DNA of 64,000 nt from an uncultured Clostridia bacterium (GTDB lineage Bacteria > Bacillota > Clostridia > UMGS1810), in contig CAKSPF010000001.1 in NCBI GenBank assembly GCA_934481345.1, positions 310,001-374,000 on the forward strand, read 5' to 3'. The notes under the pieces are model-generated. The model did no database searches, was not told the DNA's origin, and saw nothing but the letters and a program-made list of their open reading frames with translations. Both the position numbers and the translations under genes were made by a program. Positions 1-8,232 of this stretch are shown one piece after another (position 1 is the stretch's first letter; each line of letters begins with the position of its first letter).

Positions 1-845
1 ACATACTGTCAAAAGAGGAAAGACCGGCGAAAAATGATTATTACGAGGCTCATCACTATGACGATCCGAATTTTCCTATTATATTTCATTTAGACACTGT
101 AGACAGTCAAATGAACTTTGTTCCGCACTGGCATCAAAACCCGGAACTTCTGTATTTTAAGGAAGGAACAGCAAGGGTTTCTCTGGATACCGAGGTTTTG
201 GAAGCGACTGTCGGCGACATTGTAATCGCGCCGTCAAACTACCTGCACAAAATAGCTTCCGACAGCCGCACAAGGTACTACTGTCTGATTCCCGATTTGG
301 AATTTTGCAAAAAATTCGGACTTGAACCCGACAGCATAGACTATATTCACAAAATACACGATAAAGAATTAAACGATAAAATGGATTTGATAATCACCGA
401 GTTTGAAAACAAAGAGAGCTATTACAAACCGATAATTCTATCCGAAATAATCTCATTATTAAGCCTGGCGGCACGCTGTTATACGGCAGGCTCTCCCGTC
501 AGACTGAGCAAAAAACAGGCGGCGCGGACAGAGATGATAAAAAAAGCGTTTTCATATGTTGATATGCACTTTTCGGAAGATATAACCATAGATTCGCTTG
601 CCGGTTATCTCGGACTTACAAAATACTATTTTTGCCATATATTCAAACAGCTTACGGAAATGACGCCGATAAACTACATAAACTATATACGCTGCCGAAA
701 GGCAAAAGGGCTTTTGTCATCGGGTAAATGCCTGAATGTGAGCGATGCCGCTGAGCAGTGCGGATTTTCAAATCTTTCCTATTTTGCCAAAACCTACAAA
801 AAGCATAACGGCTGCCTGCCGTCACATGACATGAAAAAAGAATAG
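1..845 (+). CDS. AraC family transcriptional regulator (5' end outside window)
   Basis: The frame is open from base 3, so the gene starts before the window; the first ATG inside it (111) is internal. The N-terminal half is a cupin-like sensor domain of the AraC_binding type, recognisable by PHWHQNPELLYF and the following beta-rich segment. The last ~100 residues hold two helix-turn-helix units, with ITIDSLAGYLGLTKYYFCHI in the first and VSDAAEQCGFSNLSYFAKTY in the second. Such proteins usually sense a sugar or small ligand and activate nearby carbohydrate genes, but the target here is not visible. The following TetR gene has its own promoter, so the two are separate units. Confidence 0.9.
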   Translation, partial: ILSKEERPAKNDYYEAHHYDDPNFPIIFHLDTVDSQMNFVPHWHQNPELLYFKEGTARVSLDTEVLEATVGDIVIAPSNYLHKIASDSRTRYYCLIPDLEFCKKFGLEPDSIDYIHKIHDKELNDKMDLIITEFENKESYYKPIILSEIISLLSLAARCYTAGSPVRLSKKQAARTEMIKKAFSYVDMHFSEDITIDSLAGYLGLTKYYFCHIFKQLTEMTPINYINYIRCRKAKGLLSSGKCLNVSDAAEQCGFSNLSYFAKTYKKHNGCLPSHDMKKE

Positions 846-935
846 TCCATCCTTCCGAAACTATATGCTGCAAAAGATTTATTTGTCTGCAAACATAGTT
901 TTTTAAGATATAAGGTATAAAAAGACAAAATTATG

Positions 936-964
936 TTGACAAACTACCGTTCGGTAGCTATAAT
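936..964 (+). promoter_or_regulatory. Consensus sigma-A promoter with a palindromic operator in the spacer
   Basis: TTGACA at 936-941 and TATAAT at 959-964 are separated by exactly 17 bp, a perfect vegetative promoter. The spacer holds the perfect inverted repeat CTACCG-TT-CGGTAG (944-957). A palindrome between -35 and -10 just upstream of a tetR gene is the classic layout for autorepression. That the TetR protein binds here is inferred. Confidence 0.85.
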
Positions 965-1000
965 ATAAATATAATTTTAATTCGGGAGAGATTATGAGCT

Positions 1001-1672
1001 ATGGACAGCCGAAGTACAAAACAAAAAATCCTGGACGCGGCACTTGATTTGTTTTCAACACAAGGCTTTGAGGCAACCTCTGTTTCGCAGATTGCAGATG
1101 AGGTCGGTATCCGCAAGGCTTCATTGTACAGCCATTTTGCAAGCAAAAAGGAAATTTTGGAAAGCCTGATGCAGGAAATTATGGAACAGTATGAGTGGCA
1201 TTCGATTTTTTCGGAAAACAACAGTGATATGTCCTCTTCATTAAATGACGGAAAAGATTTGAATATTGATTCGGTTACTCAGATGATAGTCGGACAGATC
1301 CGCTATATTATCCACGAACCGCAGATTGTTAAAGCCAGAAAAATGCTGACGATTGAGCAGTTCCGAAATCCGATTCTTGCAAAGGCACAGACGAAACAGA
1401 ATTATACCAACGTTATGAATTTTTTCATCGGTATTATTGAATTTTTAATACAACAGCAAAAACTATCGGATAATGACGCGGAAATCATGGCAGCTCAGCT
1501 ATGTCTGCCAATCTCCGTCTGGCTTAATCTCTGCGACCGTGAACCGGAGCGCGAGGATGAAGTAACGGACTTGATTGAACGGCATGTCCGGCAGTTTTTC
1601 AGAATGTACGGCAAACCGGCTTATGCTGACAAAACAGAAGATATTTGTCAGTTGAATAAGGAGGAAAATTAA
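1001..1672 (+). CDS. TetR family transcriptional regulator
   Basis: A 223-aa protein. Residues ~8-56 form a typical TetR DNA-binding domain (ILDAALDLFSTQGFEATSV, then recognition helix region RKASLYSHFASKKEIL). The rest is an all-helical ligand/dimer domain with no recognisable ligand signature. ATG 1001 follows GGGAGAG by about 10 nt; an ATG at 994 is in another frame. The gene overlaps the next one by one base (TAATG), so the two are translationally coupled and the small membrane protein is the most likely regulated cargo. Expression is probably autorepressed through the palindrome at 944-957. Confidence 0.92.
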   Translation: MDSRSTKQKILDAALDLFSTQGFEATSVSQIADEVGIRKASLYSHFASKKEILESLMQEIMEQYEWHSIFSENNSDMSSSLNDGKDLNIDSVTQMIVGQIRYIIHEPQIVKARKMLTIEQFRNPILAKAQTKQNYTNVMNFFIGIIEFLIQQQKLSDNDAEIMAAQLCLPISVWLNLCDREPEREDEVTDLIERHVRQFFRMYGKPAYADKTEDICQLNKEEN

Positions 1673-1983
1673 TGAACAGTGTTTTGGAGTTTATTCGGGT
1701 TGCAATGAACACAATTTTGCATTCTTTTCGCACCGCTATGCCATGTTGGGCGGCGATAGTTTTGGCAGCGATAATTTTGATTCGCAGTGCTGTACAGAAA
1801 ATAAAAGGTGAAAAACAGGGCGGCAACTGCGGTATGGAAGGAGTAATCCTCGGCTTGTGCTTCGGTCTGCTTATCGGAACAATGCTTGGTGACAATATCG
1901 GTACCGGAATTTCATTAGGTGCCTCGGCAGGTCTTGCTGTCGGTCTGTTTATACCGAAAAAGACGAAAGATGAGGATAAATGA
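1672..1983 (+). CDS. Small two-helix membrane protein coupled to TetR
   Basis: A 103-aa protein. Residues ~20-42 (CWAAIVLAAIILIRSAV) form one transmembrane helix. A glycine-rich segment at ~58-95 (LGLCFGLLIGTMLGDNIG) forms one or two more, and the tail is charged (KKTKDEDK). AAGGAGG sits 8 nt before the ATG, inside the end of the TetR gene. I do not recognise the family. The glycine-zipper-like second half resembles small membrane proteins of unknown function found beside TetR regulators. A role in envelope stress or efflux would be a guess from context. Confidence 0.75.
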   Translation: MNSVLEFIRVAMNTILHSFRTAMPCWAAIVLAAIILIRSAVQKIKGEKQGGNCGMEGVILGLCFGLLIGTMLGDNIGTGISLGASAGLAVGLFIPKKTKDEDK

Positions 1984-2161
1984 GGAGAAACCATAGAAAA
2001 CAAGATTGACATATTCCGATATTGAATTTTTGAAGGGCAGAATATGCCGATGCGGAATCTGCGGCGCACCTTGCCGGTATTAACTATAAGTGTGAAACAA
2101 ATCTGAATTTAATAAGTTAAACAGCATCAAACCCGTTGTGGTTTAAAAGTATTATTTGTGT

Positions 2162-2200
2162 CGGAGCATAACCGTTTTGGATATGCTCCGTAATTTTTTT
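2162..2200 (+). terminator. Intrinsic terminator after the TetR/membrane-protein operon
   Basis: CGGAGCATA (2162-2170) pairs perfectly with TATGCTCCG (2182-2190) across an 11-nt loop and is followed by TAATTTTTTT. It lies 180 bp after the membrane protein gene and 60 bp before the sigma factor start, so it insulates the two. The 180 bp before it contain no gene I can support. Confidence 0.8.
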
Positions 2201-2260
2201 GGAATTATTGTAACGAATTGCCGAAAAAGGAGTCTAATGATTGACAGGGAGGTGAAAATT

Positions 2261-2734
2261 GTGCAGGACTTTGACAAAATATACTCTGAGTATTTTGCAG
2301 AAGTATATAAATTTGTGTTCAGCCTTTGTCAAAATTCCGTATTGGCAGAGGAAATTACACAGGAAACTTTTTTTAAAGCTTTAAAAAATATTAAAAGCTT
2401 TAAAGGTAATTGCAGAATAAGCACATGGCTTTGTAAAATCGCCAAAAATACTTTTTACAGTTATGCAAAAAAGCATAACAAGCAAGAGGATTATCCTCTT
2501 GAAATTATTATTTCCGATGAAAATATAGAAAAACGGTTTGAAAACAAAGAAACGGCTTATCGGATACATAAAGTCTTACACAAGCTGAATGAGCCGTATA
2601 AAGAAGTATTTTGGCTCAGAGCTTTCGGAGAACTGTCATTTTTGCAAATTGCAGCTTTATTTGACAAAACCGAAAGCTGGGCAAGAGTTACCTATTACAG
2701 AGCTAAAATTATAATTAAGGAGGAGATAAAATGA
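2261..2734 (+). CDS. ECF-type RNA polymerase sigma factor
   Basis: About 157 aa from GTG 2261. Sigma region 2 is seen in YSEYFAEVYKFVFSLCQNSV and AEEITQETFFKALKNI, and region 4 in EPYKEVFWLRAFGELSFLQI followed by KTESWARVTYYRAK. The protein lacks regions 1 and 3, as in group 4 sigma factors. I prefer GTG 2261 because GGAGG lies 8 nt upstream and the product then begins with the usual QDFDKIYSEYF. ATG 2237 with AAGGAG 4 nt upstream is the alternative. A longer frame open from 2156 would begin inside the terminator. The gene overlaps its anti-sigma gene by 4 bp (ATGA), which is typical of such pairs. Confidence 0.88.
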   Translation: MQDFDKIYSEYFAEVYKFVFSLCQNSVLAEEITQETFFKALKNIKSFKGNCRISTWLCKIAKNTFYSYAKKHNKQEDYPLEIIISDENIEKRFENKETAYRIHKVLHKLNEPYKEVFWLRAFGELSFLQIAALFDKTESWARVTYYRAKIIIKEEIK

Positions 2735-3420
2735 CTTACCCTTGCGGAATAATCGGAGATTTACTCCCATTGTATATTGACGGTGTATGCAATGATGAGA
2801 GCAGACGGGCAGTTGAAGTACATTTATCGCAATGCGAGGCATGCAAAAACTATTATGAACAGATGAAATCGGCAAATGATTTTTGCAGCATAAAAAATGG
2901 CAATCCGGAGGATATGAAAATGGCAAACAGTTTAAAAAGCATAAAAAGCAAGATAATTAAAAAAAGAGTAATTGCATCGGTTATATCGGCGGCGATAGTT
3001 ATTGCAGTATTTTTCGGTACAATTTCAATTTTAAAAAACATAAAGTGTAACATCATGTACGATGATAATATTTTCGTAACCGAAACCACACCAGAGAGTG
3101 CAAAGCCGATTCGCGGAGAAAAGTATCTGTCGGCACAGATTTCCGGTCATACCGCTCTTTATGTCACGCAAAAAAGGGTTGAGATAGCAAACGGTGATGA
3201 TGTCGAAATCAGAATTTATTTCTATGCTTCTACCACAAAATGGGAAGATATGATTTCAAACAAAAAAACAGTGTCATATCATTTGCTGACACCGTTGAAC
3301 GAAGATAATGATGTTGATAAAATCTTCTATTATGTTGGAGATTATTCAAATTTAGAAAACATGAACAAAACGGAGCTTTCACAGATAGATAAGCAGTCAA
3401 AAGTTTTGTGGAGTAAATAA
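2731..3420 (+). CDS. Zinc-finger (zf-HC2) membrane anti-sigma factor
   Basis: A 229-aa protein. The first ~45 residues have the anti-sigma zinc-binding pattern His-x3-Cys-x2-Cys (VHLSQCEACKNYYEQMK) preceded by LLPLYIDGVCNDESRR. One transmembrane helix follows at ~78-98 (VIASVISAAIVIAVFFGTI), and the remaining ~130 residues are predicted to be outside the cell. This is the standard design of an anti-sigma factor that holds an ECF sigma at the membrane until an envelope signal triggers its release. It is the coupled partner of the sigma factor just upstream. The external domain is not one I can assign, so the signal is unknown. Confidence 0.88.
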   Translation: MTYPCGIIGDLLPLYIDGVCNDESRRAVEVHLSQCEACKNYYEQMKSANDFCSIKNGNPEDMKMANSLKSIKSKIIKKRVIASVISAAIVIAVFFGTISILKNIKCNIMYDDNIFVTETTPESAKPIRGEKYLSAQISGHTALYVTQKRVEIANGDDVEIRIYFYASTTKWEDMISNKKTVSYHLLTPLNEDNDVDKIFYYVGDYSNLENMNKTELSQIDKQSKVLWSK

Positions 3421-3424
3421 ACTA

Positions 3425-3559
3425 TAAACCGTCTAAATTTAATTCGGGCGGTTTTTTCATTTCCCGAAAAAGCCCAAAGCCGTACTGACTACCTTTATCA
3501 GAATAAAATAATAGTCTTGCATCGGCAGAAAGTCTTTTGAAAAAGCCGCTTTTGCTCAT
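3425..3559 (-). pseudogene. Possible remnant of an IS3-type transposase
   Basis: On the minus strand a 45-codon frame starts at ATG 3559 and contains LLFYSDKGSQYGFGLFREM. This resembles the second catalytic block of IS3-family OrfB integrases (hydrophobic-hydrophobic-F-H-S-D-x-G-S-Q-Y), with Tyr in place of His. Nothing else of a transposase is visible on either side, and the frame runs into the terminator of the neighbouring operon. It could be a decayed fragment or a chance match. Confidence 0.3.
3426..3457 (+). terminator. Intrinsic terminator of the sigma/anti-sigma operon
   Basis: AAACCGTC (3426-3433) pairs with GGCGGTTT (3447-3454), with one G-U pair, and runs into a stretch of T residues. 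It lies 6 bp after the anti-sigma stop. Confidence 0.75.
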
Positions 3560-3561
3560 AA

Positions 3562-3604
3562 AAATGCACCTCCGAAAGCTTCCGGCTTTTGGAGATGCAT
3601 TTCA
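3562..3604 (-). terminator. Intrinsic terminator at the end of the glycan operon
   Basis: AAATGCACCTCCGAAAGC (from 3562) and its near complement GGCTTTTGGAGATGCATTT form a stem of about 18 bp with a few mismatches. Read on the minus strand, the hairpin is followed by TTTTTAT. It lies just after the HAD phosphatase gene and is the first convincing terminator met when reading down the long minus-strand cluster. Confidence 0.7.
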
Positions 3605-3624
3605 AAACGGCTGTTATTTTTGTT

Positions 3625-4551
3625 TTACAGAATTATTTCAAGCATATCATTGAGAGTTTCTATATGATAATCGCACATATCGCTCATACCGGCACTTGCA
3701 ATATTACCTCCGGATATTCCGGCGCATGAAAATCCCGCAAGCTTGATTGATACGACGCCGGCGGACGAATCTTCAATACCGATTACCTTATGCCGCCTTT
3801 CAAACGGTATACCGAGTCCTATTCTTGCAGTTTCGGCATAAAGCCACGGATGCGGCTTTGGTGAAAGCTCGCCCAGCGTACCCGTCTGTCCTTTTTTAAG
3901 TGCCTGACCGGCGGTTATTATGCAATCGTAAAAATCGACCGGATCTCCCATGTCAAGCTGTCTGAACGCCGAAATTATTTCGGGCATTGCTTTCTCGTAA
4001 AGTCCCGACGTCACAAGGCCTATTTTTATTCCCTCACTTTTTACGGCTGTAAGAAATTCTTTAAGTCCGGGCGCAGGAGTAAAAGCGTCCTGCTTCCCCC
4101 TGCCCTTCATTATTTCGTCCATCTCATAATGAACGATTTCATAATAATATTCCCTGGCAAGCTCCAGGCTTTCGCCCTTTGCATATTTATCAATCATATA
4201 CTGCAAATGCTCGGACACGGAATGACCGGAAATAAACGGTTTATCCTCCGCTTCGCTCTTAAAATCACTTTTTCCCAAAAGCCTTGCGGTTACTTTTTCA
4301 ATAATCCACATCCAAAACTCCTCGGAATGAACGGAGGTACCGTCCAGATCCATAAGTATTGCCTCGGCTTTCTTTTCAAAATGTGTTTCATAAACAGGAT
4401 ATATCGCCGGGTATCCCATTGCGCTCTTGACATAGCAAAGTTTTTTGCCGTCAAACTCTATTATATCAATTTTTCCGTCATCGGGAGTAAGAATCCGTTT
4501 TACTCCTTCCCTGCCCTTTTCAAAATAATCGTCTTTTAATATCTCATTCAT
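3625..4551 (-). CDS. HAD superfamily hydrolase with an N-terminal extension
   Basis: A 308-aa protein. The HAD motif I is at residues 68-72 (DLDGT: nucleophile Asp68, acid/base Asp70). Motif II lies in GLVTSGLYEKAM, and motifs III/IV in KPHPWLY and GIEDSSAGV. The alpha-helical cap after motif I places it among beta-phosphoglucomutase-like phosphatases and mutases. About 65 residues precede motif I, longer than usual, and I do not recognise that part. The start overlaps the stop of the upstream GH38 gene by 4 bp (ATGA), so it is the last gene of the sugar operon. A sugar-phosphate phosphatase or mutase acting on imported sugar is plausible; the substrate is unknown. Confidence 0.85.
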   Translation of the reverse strand: MNEILKDDYFEKGREGVKRILTPDDGKIDIIEFDGKKLCYVKSAMGYPAIYPVYETHFEKKAEAILMDLDGTSVHSEEFWMWIIEKVTARLLGKSDFKSEAEDKPFISGHSVSEHLQYMIDKYAKGESLELAREYYYEIVHYEMDEIMKGRGKQDAFTPAPGLKEFLTAVKSEGIKIGLVTSGLYEKAMPEIISAFRQLDMGDPVDFYDCIITAGQALKKGQTGTLGELSPKPHPWLYAETARIGLGIPFERRHKVIGIEDSSAGVVSIKLAGFSCAGISGGNIASAGMSDMCDYHIETLNDMLEIIL

Positions 4552-7223
4552 CTGACTACCCTCAGTGTCACTATTTTTTTAGGTTCTGCTTTACCGTCAT
4601 AATCACCGGTAACTGTTTCATCCATTTTGCAGCGGTAAATCCTGCCGTCGGTCTTGATTTTCACTTTTTGTACTTCATCCGTGGGATTATAGTACCTCAA
4701 AATTATTCCGTTTCCGTCATCCGCGCGCTTTATTGCGGTAACGTGAATATTTTGGTTATCAATTTCAAGCACACTGTTACTTAACGGCAATTCTCCCTTG
4801 CCCCTGCCGCATACGGCACACTTTACACCGGCGAATATTTCGGCAGCTTTATTCGGAAGTACATTCGTTTCACCGGTTCCGAAATGCAGAGCGTATTCAA
4901 AGCTTCTTATGCCGGGGCACTGTACCCCCTCGTCCTCAAGCTCCGTGATTTTTTCTTCCGACACGGCAAGCTTTATTCTGCATGCTCGAATTAATGTAAG
5001 CGCCATTGTAGAATCGTCAAACACCTCGTATTCAAAAAGACCTTTCGGCATAACGGAAAAACTGTTTTCTCCGTCGGTTACACAGGCAAATGTTCTGAGC
5101 GGCTGAGTACCGAATGCTTGTTCAACCCATGCTGTAGAGTCCGGAATTTCAATGTTTCGTCTTACTATGTCGAAGTGGCTGTCGGAATATGAGTATTTTG
5201 TCTTAATATCAGTCGGGAAGTTCACGCGCAGCCAATGGTCCTTCGCATTGTTTGTAAGCTCAACCTTAACTTCAATATAATCGGCATCAGCCTTTAATGT
5301 ATATGAAGTTTTAACGGGAACCTTTGTATAAATACTGCTCGGATTAACTTCACAGCTTTCGGGAATTTCAAAAGTACACTCCGTAACTATTGTACCGCAC
5401 AGCTTTCCGCTCTCGGCAACATATATTTTATGGTCGATACCTACCGTGGAATACTTTCTGTCAAATTCAGGGCTTTCGTGCTTCCAGGCATTGCCGGTTT
5501 CTCCCTGTGATGTATAGAAATTAAGATTTTTATATTCCCTGCCTGTTTTTTTATACAGAACATCCAAAGTACCGTCAGAGTTTATCTTTGCTCTGAGTTT
5601 GCTGTTTTCAAGCACTCTTCCCTGAGCAATTCCCGGTCTTTTCTGCATTTTATGCGGTGTGCCCCTGATTTCAAACGTTTTATAACCAAACGCCGGGACA
5701 TCGGAAATTTCGGCATACACTCTGTGATGAACGCTGTCGAGTATTGTAGGCACGTCCCATATGCTGTCAACAAATATGCTTGACTTTTCTGATATTATAG
5801 GCTGAAGATTAACGCCGTCTATTTCAATTCCCTTTCCCAAAATGTCGGGTATTTCCATATCAAGCTCTGCGACAACGTCACGCTTATACGGGAGCGTATT
5901 GTATACAACAAGCTGAACAATATCGCTGCTTTGTCCTTTCGGCGAGAGATTTTTGGCAATCGATACCATTGCGTCGTCTGCAACAATATCGGCAATGTCT
6001 TTTGCCTTTCTGTAGCGGTATTCCATATCCTTGCACACTTCGTCGGGAGCGCATCCGCCGTTTGCGTCATGACTGTGATTTGATATAAGATACTGCCATC
6101 CGTTGTGCAAATATCTCCCGGAATCATTTCCCGCCATAGCATTAAGCGGTTCCGCAGCGTAGCAAAGAGCCGTGTATGCGTTAAAATCCGCCTGTTTCAG
6201 ATAAGTTCTTGCGCTGATAGTACCGGGGAACAAATACGTCCATTTGCCTTTTTTGAGATAAGAACGCCTCTCGCCTTTAAGCACAGTCATTTTATCTCTG
6301 TCAAGATACTTTTCGGCATCCTTCCAGAAATTTTCAAGGTTTGTGTGCTCTATTTCCATTTCGCCGTCAAAAGCCTTCTTTGCGTCCTTTATCACCTCGG
6401 ACTCACGCGGAAAAGCAACCGAAATATCATGGCCGTTCATAGCCAGAAAAACAGGGGTGGTAAAATGTCCGTCTTCTTCTTTCAGCATATCAAGAATAGC
6501 TTTCTTTAAACCGGCCTTTTCATAGTTTGCAGCCGGAGCCTTCAGGTCGTAGTTTATGCCCGGTCCCACAAATCCGTCTGCGCGTCTGAAAGGCATTTCG
6601 TCAAATTCGCCCCATTTATAGTCCTTTGACCATACGCGGTTTCTCGTAACTGCTCTGTGAACCTGATAATACCAATTGTACCTGCAATAAAGAGCAAATC
6701 TGCTTGCAAGAACCTCCGTGCCGTCCGGCGCCTGCCATATGTATTCGGCAGGTGCTTCATCATGCGAAATACCCCGGTAAAACATCATATAGTTTATACC
6801 GAAATCTTTAAGGATTTGCGGATACTGTCCCGTCTGTCCCCATGACGAGGGGGTGTAGCCTACCGTCGGGACTTTTCCGCCGTATTTCTTCACGGTTTCC
6901 CGTCCGAAGAGCAAATTACGCACAAGCGCCTCATGAGATATTGTGAACTCCTCGGGCAGTGTATAGTACGGCCCGATTATAAGTCTGCCCTCTCTGATAA
7001 ATTTTTCAACCTGCTCACGTCTTTCGGGACGCATCTCAAGATAATCGTCTATCATAATGGAATGTCCGTCCATAGTGAATGAATGGTATTCGGGGTCATT
7101 TTCCAATATATCAAGTGTGGTATCAAGCATTACAAGCAAATTATGACGGGTTTTTTCAAAGCTGAATCTGAACTCTCTGTCCCAATGTGTATTTGACACC
7201 ACATCTATTTTTTTCACATCCAT
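4548..7223 (-). CDS. Glycoside hydrolase family 38 protein lacking the catalytic Asp
   Basis: An 891-aa protein from ATG 7223, preceded by GGAGAA at 6 nt; an in-frame ATG at 7247 has no ribosome binding site. It aligns by eye with the bacterial alpha-mannosidase branch of GH38: zinc ligands His13/Asp15 in SNTHWDREF, MNGHD in the acid/base region, NHSHDANGGCAPDEVCKDM for the distal zinc His, then the beta-sandwich C-terminal part. Active members have PDxFG at the nucleophile; here the stretch GYTPSSWGQTGQYPQI has Ser126 at the Asp position. It has no signal peptide and lies directly behind the importer permeases. It may be a binding or regulatory pseudoenzyme or use altered chemistry. The GH38 fold assignment is firm; the activity is not. 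Confidence 0.88.
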   Translation of the reverse strand: MDVKKIDVVSNTHWDREFRFSFEKTRHNLLVMLDTTLDILENDPEYHSFTMDGHSIMIDDYLEMRPERREQVEKFIREGRLIIGPYYTLPEEFTISHEALVRNLLFGRETVKKYGGKVPTVGYTPSSWGQTGQYPQILKDFGINYMMFYRGISHDEAPAEYIWQAPDGTEVLASRFALYCRYNWYYQVHRAVTRNRVWSKDYKWGEFDEMPFRRADGFVGPGINYDLKAPAANYEKAGLKKAILDMLKEEDGHFTTPVFLAMNGHDISVAFPRESEVIKDAKKAFDGEMEIEHTNLENFWKDAEKYLDRDKMTVLKGERRSYLKKGKWTYLFPGTISARTYLKQADFNAYTALCYAAEPLNAMAGNDSGRYLHNGWQYLISNHSHDANGGCAPDEVCKDMEYRYRKAKDIADIVADDAMVSIAKNLSPKGQSSDIVQLVVYNTLPYKRDVVAELDMEIPDILGKGIEIDGVNLQPIISEKSSIFVDSIWDVPTILDSVHHRVYAEISDVPAFGYKTFEIRGTPHKMQKRPGIAQGRVLENSKLRAKINSDGTLDVLYKKTGREYKNLNFYTSQGETGNAWKHESPEFDRKYSTVGIDHKIYVAESGKLCGTIVTECTFEIPESCEVNPSSIYTKVPVKTSYTLKADADYIEVKVELTNNAKDHWLRVNFPTDIKTKYSYSDSHFDIVRRNIEIPDSTAWVEQAFGTQPLRTFACVTDGENSFSVMPKGLFEYEVFDDSTMALTLIRACRIKLAVSEEKITELEDEGVQCPGIRSFEYALHFGTGETNVLPNKAAEIFAGVKCAVCGRGKGELPLSNSVLEIDNQNIHVTAIKRADDGNGIILRYYNPTDEVQKVKIKTDGRIYRCKMDETVTGDYDGKAEPKKIVTLRVVR

Positions 7224-7332
7224 AAAATTTTCTCCATTCTGCCACAATAAAACTGCGGCTAATCAGTTAAAGATATTACAAAAGCGACCGGCAAAAGCAT
7301 CAGTCGCTTTAGATTTATTTTAAACTTTACTG

Positions 7333-8223
7333 TTATCCCTTAATTCCGCCGAGATTAAATCCGCCCATTATACGTTTTGAGCAGCAGCAGAAAAGAAGTG
7401 CTGTAGGAATGATCATAAGCATCAAAGCCATCATATATACATCTTTTGGTATAACACCGTTATTTAACTGTGATACAACCTGTGCAACCGGCTTCAGATT
7501 ATTATCTCTTATTATAAGGGACGGCCAAAGGAACGCTCCCCAAGACGCATTAACCGTAAATATCGTTAACGTAAGAATAATTGGTACGGAAAGCGGTATT
7601 ATTATTTTGAAAAACGCCTGAAGATTTCCGCATCCGTCAATACGCGCCGCCTCAAGATATGCCTTGTCTATCGAGTCAAAATAGCTTTTGAACAGCAGCA
7701 CGTTAAACGCACCGCCGCCTCCCATGAGCCACATCGGTATGTGTGTATTCATAAGATTTATATGCAGTATCGGCACATCTACAAACCCTGCAAAGGTTAT
7801 TACCATGCCGCCGGCTGCCGGCATAAGCATTGACCAGAATACAAGCTTCTGTATAACTCCGGAACCGATAGGCTTGATTCTTGACAAAGAATATCCGCTG
7901 AGTCCCGTGCACACAAACATAAAAAACAGTGTTCCGATAATAATCGATAAACTACTTAAAAAGTGCGTGCCAAAATCTATTTTCTGCCAAACATCAGCTA
8001 CCTTTTTGATGTTAAAGTGCTCCGGCAAAAGAGTGGGAGGCACTTTCAGCAATTCTTTAGTATCCTTAAATGAAGAAATAACCAGCCAAATGCTCGGGAA
8101 TATACATATAATACTTAAGAGCAGCAGAAAAGCAAACATAAACCAGTATAGAACTCTGTATCTGATTTTTGCGAAATCGCTGGCAACCAGAACACCCGTT
8201 GTTTTTTCACTTAATCTTTTCAT
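7333..8223 (-). CDS. ABC sugar importer permease, MalG type (CUT1)
   Basis: A 296-aa inner-membrane permease with six predicted helices. The conserved cytoplasmic EAA loop is seen in YLEAARIDGCGNLQAFFKII followed by IPLSVPI, and the end (KRIMGGFNLGGIKG) matches the usual MalG-type C-terminus. The start is ATG 8223 behind GGGTGAAGG. It lies 9 bp after the partner permease and upstream of the GH38-like gene. It pairs with the MalF-type permease and the lipoprotein at 9254-10660. No ATP-binding subunit is encoded nearby, so a shared MsmK-type ATPase elsewhere is expected. Confidence 0.93.
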   Translation of the reverse strand: MKRLSEKTTGVLVASDFAKIRYRVLYWFMFAFLLLLSIICIFPSIWLVISSFKDTKELLKVPPTLLPEHFNIKKVADVWQKIDFGTHFLSSLSIIIGTLFFMFVCTGLSGYSLSRIKPIGSGVIQKLVFWSMLMPAAGGMVITFAGFVDVPILHINLMNTHIPMWLMGGGGAFNVLLFKSYFDSIDKAYLEAARIDGCGNLQAFFKIIIPLSVPIILTLTIFTVNASWGAFLWPSLIIRDNNLKPVAQVVSQLNNGVIPKDVYMMALMLMIIPTALLFCCCSKRIMGGFNLGGIKG

Positions 8224-8232
8224 ACCTTCACC

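Noticed and set aside
1599..2069. A 156-codon minus-strand frame across the small membrane protein
   Set aside because: It overlaps the TetR-coupled gene, which has a ribosome binding site and membrane-helix logic; the antisense product is basic and featureless.
1984..2155. Possible degraded gene after the small membrane protein
   Set aside because: Short open stretches occur in two frames, but neither has a start signal or recognisable similarity.
2156..2260. Upstream extension of the sigma factor gene
   Set aside because: The longest frame starts at 2156, inside the terminator hairpin at 2162-2200 and without a ribosome binding site; GTG 2261 has GGAGG at ideal spacing.
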